A stretch of DNA of 64,000 bases, from positions 12,424,533 through 12,488,532 of the forward strand of contig OX359282.1 in NCBI GenBank assembly GCA_947179155.2, in the 5' to 3' direction. Numbering within the stretch: position 1 is the first letter of the stretch; each line of letters opens with the position of its first letter. Origin of the DNA: Hedera helix (lineage: Eukaryota > Streptophyta > Magnoliopsida > Apiales > Araliaceae). The notes under the pieces are model-generated. The model was given only the letters and a program-made list of their open reading frames with translations, made no database searches and was not told the DNA's origin. Shown here in pieces: positions 56,861 to 64,000 of the stretch. A program made the translations under genes and the position numbers.

Positions 56861-57378
56861 TATTTAGAGTGATTTCAAATAAGGATTGTGATGAATTAAG
56901 TAAATATTAGTATTTAAAGCCCAGTGTTGAATGATGGAGATATTAAGGAATGATTTTTGGAATGTGAAGAAGATTTATGAATGTGAATTAAGAAGAGAAT
57001 GATGAAATGGAATGTGAAGAAGATTTATATGAATTAAGAAAAGAATGATGAATGTGCAGAGTATAAATGATGTGCAATAGAGGGTATGAAATAAGTGAAT
57101 GGAGTAAGGAGATGTGCGATTAAAGAAAGAAAATTTTTCAGAGAATGAGAAATCAAAGAAATTGTGAATTAAGTTAAGAATTTAAATATTCTGACAGTTA
57201 TGATCATTATAATGTTATCCATGTAGATTATGGATATTAAAAAGATGAAATATGAATTATTATGGATTTAGTTGTTATTCTTCAAGATAAAGGTATAGCA
57301 AGGTGCTATAAGTAAAATACGTATGATTATTACAGTAATTATGATTCCGAGGACAGAATCCTGTTAAGGGGGGAAGAA
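56861..57378 (+). mobile_element. Element W, remaining internal region and polypurine tract
   Basis: About 500 bp of AT-rich internal sequence including two imperfect copies of a ~45-bp purine-rich unit (about 56957-57050). Its end ('gattccgaggacagaatcctg') looks like the familiar pol end of Tekay-type elements, directly followed by the purine tract AAGGGGGGAAGAA (57366-57378). No Gag, RT or integrase is left. Confidence 0.65.
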
Positions 57379-59089
57379 TGTGTGAGGATCCGAATTTTCA
57401 AGATTCCTTTAATATTATCAAATGAGAATTTAATTGATAGAATTATTAAGGTTGTTTAAATTATTGGTGATATTTTATGTGATTTAAGGCATGTGAAGAG
57501 ATTTAATTGATAAATTAAATCTATACAGAGATGATGACAAATTGTGATTAAATAAAAATAATTGAAAAATAAATAGATTGTTTAAAAACAATTTATGAAA
57601 AAATAAGAGAAGTTTTAATGAAATGAATAATATTTAAAAATTATTGTGAAAGTACAGAAATTATGATTTTAAATGAGGTTATGTGATAATGTGAAAGACA
57701 TGAATTAAATATGTATATATTTATATATATATATTTTTATATGTATGTGTGTTATATTTAATTGATAATTATAAATGTTATTAATTATGACAATTAAGGG
57801 ATTAATAATTAAATTAATCCAAGTTTAAATGAAAAAATAATGAGAGAAGTTAATAAAATTGAAATTATTGAATTTAGATTTAATTAAGAATTTTGGAGGA
57901 AGTAGAAATTAATTAAGAAGAAATGTAATTATATAAATTATATAATAATAAATTATATAATTTATATAAGGAAATTAAAGTAATGAATGAAGGAACTTAT
58001 AATTATATAAATTATATAAAAATAATTACATAATTTATATAAGAGGATTAAATTAATAAATATATAATTATTGATTATGCAATTAAAGGATAATTAGAAA
58101 GGAATAATGTAATTATATAAAATATATAATATTAAATTATATAATTTATATAAGGAAAGTTAATGTGATTATTAAAGAAATTGAATAATAAATAAGAAAA
58201 AAGAATGTTTTAAGTTATTAAAAATTATATTTATGTATAATGGAATTATTATGACTTTTATGAAAGATAATATTTCGGAAACGTGAACATGTTAATGTAA
58301 CATGTTGTCCAAGTAACGGAGTGGAAAATTATGAAAAATAATTTTTATAAGTTATATGAATTATTTAATGATTTTTGGAGGTATAAATTACTTCATATAA
58401 TTACATGCATGTCATTATGCGTGTACAAAATTTGTCAAATATAATACCGAAAAAGGTATTAATATTACTCATAAATCATGTTATGATTTTTAGTGAATTA
58501 AAATAAATATTTTATATATATTATATAAAATATTTATTACACGTAATAATTACGTAATGTATTTAATTAATTAATTTGCATGAAAAATTTGGAATTTATC
58601 CGAAATTGGAACGTTCGAGAGAGGGGCTTAAGTCGGTGGAAAATTTTATTGGCCAAGTTGGGTGATTATAAAAGCAAGTAAGGTAAGCAAAAGAAAAAAA
58701 AAAAAAAAAAAAAAGCAAAAAAGCAAACACACATAAATTCTCTCTCTCTCTCTCTCTCTCTCATTTTTCTCCCACCACCGCCACCACTCACCACCGACCA
58801 CTATGATTGCCAAGAGATGAGGAACAAGCTTCAAGGAGGTTTTCTTTGGCTTGAGGAAAGTATAAGAATTATTTATTTGGTTTATTTATTATTTATGAGG
58901 ATAAATTAATTTGTGGAAAAAAAAAGGAAATAATTCGAATAATTATTCCAAATAATTTTAGAATATATATCTATGAATTATATGATTTTTGGAGTAGTTT
59001 TGTTGTGAAATTTTGAGAAAAAAATGGGTTATTTTTGGAAAGCTGGTGCACTGTTTGCTGGAAGAAGCGGAGAAAATTTCTGGGCAGAT

Positions 59090-59249
59090 CCGCACAATGT
59101 GCGGCTGCAAGTTTTGCTGAACGGCGGGCTGAAACGACGTCGTTTCGGCGCAAGGGGGGAGCGGAGGATCGCGCAATGCGCGGGGCTCGGGAACGGCTAC
59201 GAAACGACGCCGTTTTGGCGTCGGAAGCGAAGGATCGAGCGCAATGCGC
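59090..59249 (+). repeat. GC hairpin cluster with AAT loops (LTR V)
   Basis: CCGCAC-AAT-GTGCGG (59090-59104), palindrome GAAACGACGTCGTTTC (59131-59146), CGCGC-AAT-GCGCG (59170-59182), AAACG/CGTTT (59202-59215), GCGC-AAT-GCGC (59239-59249). The same AAT-loop unit and the same AACGACGTCGTT core occur in S1 (3104-3199). Confidence 0.85.
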
Positions 59250-60077
59250 GGCCGACGCACGCTGGCAAATGACCGGCGTGCCCCTGGCCTTTCCGGCTAA
59301 TACCGAACGTGTCCCTGATCCTCGGCCAATTATGGAAATGCCCCTGGGCTTTCCGGAAATTCTGATTTTGTCCTATGGGCGCGGAAATTACTAAAATGCC
59401 CCCATATGTGATTTTAATTGAAATAAATGTTTAAGAATTGTTTTAAAATTATAGAAAATTATGGAAAAATACTAAAAATATAGAAATAATGTTTGGGAAC
59501 TAAATTTAATATTTTTGTAAAAATATTAAATATTGGGGATTAATATTTAAATATTAATCCAATAAGGTTAAAGTTTAGAAAATGATTAAATAAAATTTTT
59601 GGGCAACCAAATATGCTAAAATTTATCCGATAAGCCTGGTTGTCCGTAATGATTGTATTTGATATTAAGTTATATTAATATTTAAGGGAGAAGGTTAATA
59701 TAATTAACCATATAAATTAATAATTGGCCTAGAGATGATACTAATTAAGTAAATTAATATCATAAAGAGATAAATAATTATTATTTGATTATTTTATGAT
59801 CATAGGTTGATCGAGTTAAAGGTTTGAACAATTTATTAATTGGACATACAGGCAAGTTCTTCAGTCCTTTAATGTTAATTGTTTCCTGTTATGATATGTA
59901 AATACTTGTTTAAATGCATATAAATTATGTGTTATCTGATCTGTGGTTAACATGATAACTATGTGTACTTTGTGCAATGATGTGGGATATACTGCTATAA
60001 TAAAAGCACAAGCACATGATGTATGACACACACTGAGTATGTTAAGGTATGTGCTACGTTAAATATAAACTGTTGAA

Positions 60078-60125
60078 CTTGCTGAGCCGTTGTGCTCATT
60101 ACTTGTTTAAAATAAACTTTTGCAG
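60078..60125 (+). other. Conserved TGAGC/GCTCA motif with TTTTGCAG (LTR V)
   Basis: CTTGCTGAGC-CGTTGT-GCTCATTACTTG, then TTTTGCAG ending at 60125, 580 bp before the LTR end. Confidence 0.6.
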
Positions 60126-60708
60126 GATAAAGAAATAAGTTTCAGTAATATCGGATTAAGTTTGAGATGAGTTGCCTAGAAGGTAGAAAATGTGATTGTT
60201 ATATTGTTAATAATACAATTCAATGTGAGAAATTTGTTTATTTACTGTGATGAATTGTATGTATATATAAGTTGAATCTGGATATGATAAAAGTTCAATT
60301 ATGAACTGTGATTGGTCAGGATAATTGTTACGGTAAAAATTATTATATGTTTGATTACGAATGACGCAATAAGGAATATTTGTATGACAATAAATAACAG
60401 TAAATTTTAAATGATGAGTTTTATGATACGAGTAAAAGAAAGAAAAAGTTAAGGTTGCGATCCAAGGACTAGGATCTAGATGTAAAGATTTTAAACATCC
60501 AAATATTTTAATACAACGATTGAATCGAGAAAAAGAAAAATTTATATGAGAATTTTGATAATTGATGATTTTAAAGTCAATTAATGGATTAAAAAAGATG
60601 ATTAAAGGTTTATTAAGGAACCGAATTTTGGACGTTAAGGAAATAATATTTCATAAATATGAAAGTTTAAGGTAATGATGTGGGTCGAATTTCGGGGTCG
60701 TTACAGAA

Positions 60709-60811
60709 TGTGAGGACCCGAATTTTCGAGATTTCTTTAATAAAATTAAATAAGAAATTAATCGATAAAATTATTAAGGTTGTGTAAATTAATTATTATT
60801 TTATGTGATTT
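60709..60811 (+). mobile_element. Element W, start of 3' LTR
   Basis: TGTGAGGACCCGAATTTTCG and about 100 bp nearly identical to the start of the 5' LTR at 55410 (about three differences), cut at 60811 by inverted LTR U. It does not resume in the window. Confidence 0.8.
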
Positions 60812-62230
60812 TGTAACAACCCCTAAATTCGACCCATCTTATTACCTTAAATTTCATATTTATTATTCATTATTTCCTTAACGTCTAAATTTTGGTTTGT
60901 TAATAAATCTTTAATCACCTTAATTAATTCATTTATTGACATTATCGTCATTAATTACCAAATTTTATGTATAAATTTTTCTTATTTTTTTTTTCAATCA
61001 TTGTATTAAAATATTTGAATATTTAAAATCTTTACATCTGAATCCTAGTCCCTAGATCGCAACCTTCACTTTTTCTTTCCTTTCTATTATCAATATCTTA
61101 AATCTCATCATTCAAAATTTAATATTCTTTCATATCCGTACAACTATTCATTGATTTAAAATTTACAGTCATTTATTTTCATACAAATATTCCTTGTTGC
61201 ATCGTTTATAATCAAACGTATAATAATTTCTAACGTAACAATTAATTTGAACATTCACGGTTCACAATTTAACATTACTCGTCCTATTCGAATCCAACAT
61301 ATATGTACATACAAAATATTCATGTAACCTTGACAAATTATCCACACTGAATTAAAAATATAACAATAACATTCCAACCTTCTAGCCAACTCATCTCTAA
61401 TTTAATATGATATTCTTGAAATTTATTTCTTCCTGCAAAAATGTATATTAAGCAAGTAATGAGCACAACGGCTCAGCAAGTTTACCAGTTAACACATTTC
61501 ATGATTCACGTATCACATACCTTATCATGTTTGGTGTGTGTCATACATCATGTGCTGTGCTTCTACTATAGCAATATATCTCACATCATTGCACAAAGTA
61601 TACATAATCGTCATATTATCCACAGATCACATAACACATAATTTATATGTATTTGAACAAGAATTATATTTCATATCAGACAAACATTTAAAATACAAGT
61701 ACTGAAGAACTTGCCTTGAAATCCAACTATTAAATTGGTAGTTTAAAACCCTTCATCGAACAACCTATGACCATAAAATAATCAAATAATAATTATTTAT
61801 CCTCTTATGATATTAATTTAATTAATTAATACAATTTCTGGGCCAATTATTTAATAATATGGTTAATTATATTAACGTCGTTCCTTAATAAATTAATTTA
61901 ACTTAATATCATACACATTCAATACGAACAACCCGACCCATTGGACAAATTTTAGCGTATTCTGTTGTCCAGATTTACATTTATTCATTTTCTAACATTT
62001 AAACTCATTAGATTAATATTTAAACATTTAAATATTAATCTCCAATATTTAATATTTTTACAAAAATATTAAATTTAATGCCCAAACATCATTTCTATAT
62101 CCTTAATAAATTCTCTACATGCATCATTACAATAGTTCCATATTTAATTTCTAACAAATAAATTATGTTAAAAAAAATGTTCACCCATTTTCTACACATC
62201 TTACTTCTCAAATTCTAGGTTTTAAACCTT
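60812..62230 (-). mobile_element. LTR U, inverted 3' fragment
   Basis: On the minus strand this ends GAATTTAGGGGTTGTTACA at 60812 and is the reverse counterpart of about 59400-60705 of LTR V, including the TGAGC motif (61480-61433). Similarity fades near 62230, before the hairpin cassette would appear. The outer end and target duplication are not resolved. Confidence 0.7.
61433..61480 (-). other. Conserved TGAGC/GCTCA motif with TTTGCAG (LTR U)
   Basis: Minus strand: CTTGCTGAGC-CGTTGT-GCTCATTACTTGC, then TTTTTGCAG ending at 61433. Confidence 0.55.
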
Positions 62231-62637
62231 AACCTTTAATAAAATCAATTAAGATATTAAGACATCATTGGTGCAACTGAAAAGCTTGGATAGCTGGAAA
62301 TAGACCAATAGCTAAAATGACAAATACTGATAACAAGACCTCAAGAGGTATAACAAGGCGACAAGTTAAGGACAAACAACAAATATATCACTGGGCTATG
62401 AAAACCCTTAAAATGGTGGCCTATGCAGAAAAATAGTCAGCTACAAGTTTTTTTACTTGGATTTATAAAGGATTAGAGGGGATCTAGTGTACCCAAAGAT
62501 AGTTCTGTCTGTGGTAGTAATTGATCCTGATTTTAGACAATTTAAAATAATAGTCTAATTATGCAGTTTGTAGAAATATATTACATTTATATAGCAAAAA
62601 TTGTATTTTAGATAAATTTTATTATACAAGTATTATA
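62231..62637. other. Unassigned intergenic stretch
   Basis: About 400 bp with no repeat boundary, primer site or coding signal that I can recognise; base composition is less AT-biased than the neighbours. It may be a fragment of another element or old host intergenic DNA. Confidence 0.4.
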
Positions 62638-62639
62638 TA

Positions 62640-63019
62640 CTCCCTCTACCTCATGATTAAAATATTTATTACTATTTTGGATAGTTCTAAGTTAGATGTC
62701 TACTTACTTTAAATAATTTATTTTTCACAATAATTTTTCTATAATACCCTTAGTATTAATCGTTCTATATTTCTATTATATATTATAGAGTATTATTTGT
62801 CATGTACAAAAAATTATGCAATTAGATGAGAAGTTATAATGGTTTTTTGAAAGAATTCAAATACTTAGAGTTGAAAGTAATATTAAATACTTTAATGGAA
62901 TTGATTTTAATGAGAAGTTTTTAGATAAATTAAATTTTAAATATGAATAATTTTTTTCATTTTATATTTCTTAATATGTTTAAAATGTCAACTAGAACTT
63001 TATCCTAGGATAGATGGAG
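62640..63019. mobile_element. Stowaway-type MITE (380 bp)
   Basis: Terminal inverted repeats CTCCCTCTACC... and, on the other strand, CTCCATCTATCC..., flanked by TA on both sides (62638-62639 and 63020-63021), as for Tc1/mariner-derived Stowaway elements. AT-rich, no ORF, so non-autonomous. Confidence 0.8.
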
Positions 63020-63052
63020 TATTTGCTACTCTTTGTTACTTCCTCTAAATAT

Positions 63053-63115
63053 TCCCTCTGTTCCAGGATAAAAAAAATTATTACTATTTTGGCTAATCTC
63101 AAGTTAAATGTTCAC
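63053..63115. mobile_element. Second Stowaway MITE, left end only
   Basis: 'ttccctctgttccaggataaa' and the following bases match the left ~65 bp of the neighbouring MITE ('ttactattttgg', 'aagttaaatgt'). It is cut at 63115 by LTR T, so its right half should lie beyond that LTR, outside the window. Confidence 0.7.
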
Positions 63116-64000
63116 TGTAAGACTCCGAATTTTAATAAATAAATTTTAATTTTTTCTCATAATTTTATGGTTAACAATAATGTGTTAATTTAATAAAAAT
63201 TAAAGTTAAGGATGTTATGTGCAAAAATTTTATGTCGGACAATATTTGATTGGTCGGGGAATATTCATTCTGTAAGGGAATATTCGTATGACGGCGTCGA
63301 AATATTCAGTTATGGGTGGACCCCACAATGAAATATTGTATGATGTAGAAAATGTGAGCAGTAGCTTTTCTAAATAAAAATGGTCAACAATATTATAACT
63401 TTTAACTGTTCAAATACACAGTGATAAAAGTATGGTAACATATGATATTTTACTGTAATGAATAATAAATAAGAAAAAGGAATGTTTTAAGTTATTAAAA
63501 ATTATATTTATGTATAATGGAATTATTATGACTTTTATGAAAGATAATATTGTAGAACCGAACATGTTAGTGTAACATGTTGTCCAAGTAACAAAGTGAA
63601 AAATTACGAAAAATAATTTTTATATGTTATATGAATTATTTTATGTATTTTGGAGGTATAAATACCTCATATAATTACATGCATGTCATTATGCGTGTAT
63701 AAAATTTGTCAAGTAAAGTACCCGAAAGAGGTATTAAAATTATTTATAAATCATGTTTTGATTTTTGGTGAATTAAAATAAATATTTTATATATATATTA
63801 TATAAAATATTTATTACACAAAATAACTTTATAATGTATTAAAATAATTAATTTCCATGCGTGATTTTTACTTGGAACAATCGAGAGACAAAACTGATTA
63901 AGGAAGCAAGAAAGTCAGTGCAATTGTTTTAATATTCAAAAGTAATTAATTCCTTTTTGTCTTTAAAAGGAAAAAGAGAAACAAGAAACAAAAGAAAGAA
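63116..64000 (+). mobile_element. LTR T, 5' part, runs off the window
   Basis: Starts TGTAAGACTCCGAATTTTAA. From about 63450 it follows LTR V 58170-58690 closely, including the 'acatgttgtccaagtaac' and 'acatgcatgtcattatgcg' blocks. A TTTAAAAGG promoter-like box lies near 63962. The rest is outside the window. Confidence 0.75.

Larger units (their letters stand above)
57381..60705 (+). mobile_element. Solo LTR V (Gypsy, 3325 bp)
   Basis: Starts TGTGAGGATCCG, ends GGGGTCGTTACA, flanked by GAATG (57376-57380 and 60706-60710). Removing it joins the polypurine tract of W to a TGTGAGGACCCG LTR start, so V landed on the boundary between tract and 3' LTR. TATA box at 58667-58674, poly-A (58693-58713) and (CT)n (58741-58762) tracts, donor-like AAA/GTATAAG at 58859/58860, hairpin cluster 59090-59249, TGAGC motif 60078-60125. 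Confidence 0.88.

Noticed and set aside
58958..59394. Several overlapping reading frames around 59.0-59.4 kb on both strands
   Set aside because: They arise from the GC-rich, stop-poor hairpin block of LTR V and differ between families.
55410..60705. W and V read as one element with two LTRs
   Set aside because: The GAATG duplication around V and the W-type LTR start at 60709 show that V is a separate insertion.

Overview
The window is plant nuclear DNA, probably from a eudicot. It is AT-rich and consists almost entirely of transposable elements nested inside one another; I found no ordinary host gene, rRNA or tRNA gene. The evidence for a plant is Ty3/Gypsy elements of Tekay/Del type (very long LTRs with TGT(A/G)A...TTACA or GTCACA ends, initiator-Met tRNA primer sites), a Ty1/Copia element, a Stowaway-type MITE, and an endogenous plant pararetrovirus (Caulimoviridae, florendovirus-like).

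Nesting on the left, resolved with 5-bp target duplications. An LTR (X; 1-425 and 40430-43632) is split by Gypsy element G1 (426-40424, duplication TAATT). The 5' LTR of G1 is split by solo LTR S1 (1532-5406, AGAAA). The leader ORF of G1 is split by Copia element C1 (8877-32441, CTATT, two 1836-bp LTRs differing at about 11 sites). C1 is in turn split by solo LTR S2 (25265-29099, TCAAG) and by a pararetrovirus cluster (about 11160-21386) lying inside a (TA)n microsatellite. That cluster holds a minus-strand virus copy with two uninterrupted ORFs (1830 and 436 codons), its intergenic promoter and its primer site. Divergently abutting it is a non-coding plus-strand arm with its own primer site and a 701-bp direct repeat. 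G1 carries a coiled-coil leader ORF (ORF0), then gag-pol broken by frameshifts, stops and catalytic-site changes, and its 3' end is lost by a deletion into the 3' LTR.

On the right, 43633-50277 is a second Gypsy element, G2, on the minus strand (ORF0, gag, pol, all decayed). Its gag is split by a solo Copia LTR (46969-48342) and its LTR by another LTR, Y (50278-55409). Y is split by the inverted LTR Z (50849-53753, ATGTT) and followed by a deleted element W (from 55410), whose polypurine tract/3' LTR junction was hit by solo LTR V (57381-60705, GAATG). Then come an inverted LTR fragment U, a Stowaway MITE, a second MITE fragment and the start of LTR T, which runs off the window.

The main unexplained signal is in the long Gypsy LTRs. 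In each LTR that reaches the position there is a compact cassette of GC-rich perfect or near-perfect hairpins whose sequence differs between families while the self-complementarity persists. In several families it is followed by an array of AT-only hairpins. Downstream is a shared TGAGC/GCTCA stem ending in a splice-acceptor-like CAG and a purine-rich stretch. With donor-like AAG/GTA sites near the LTR promoters and acceptor-like sites directly before the ORF0 and gag start codons, this suggests a spliced LTR leader whose intron carries the hairpin cassette. That model is inference and can be tested with RNA reads.
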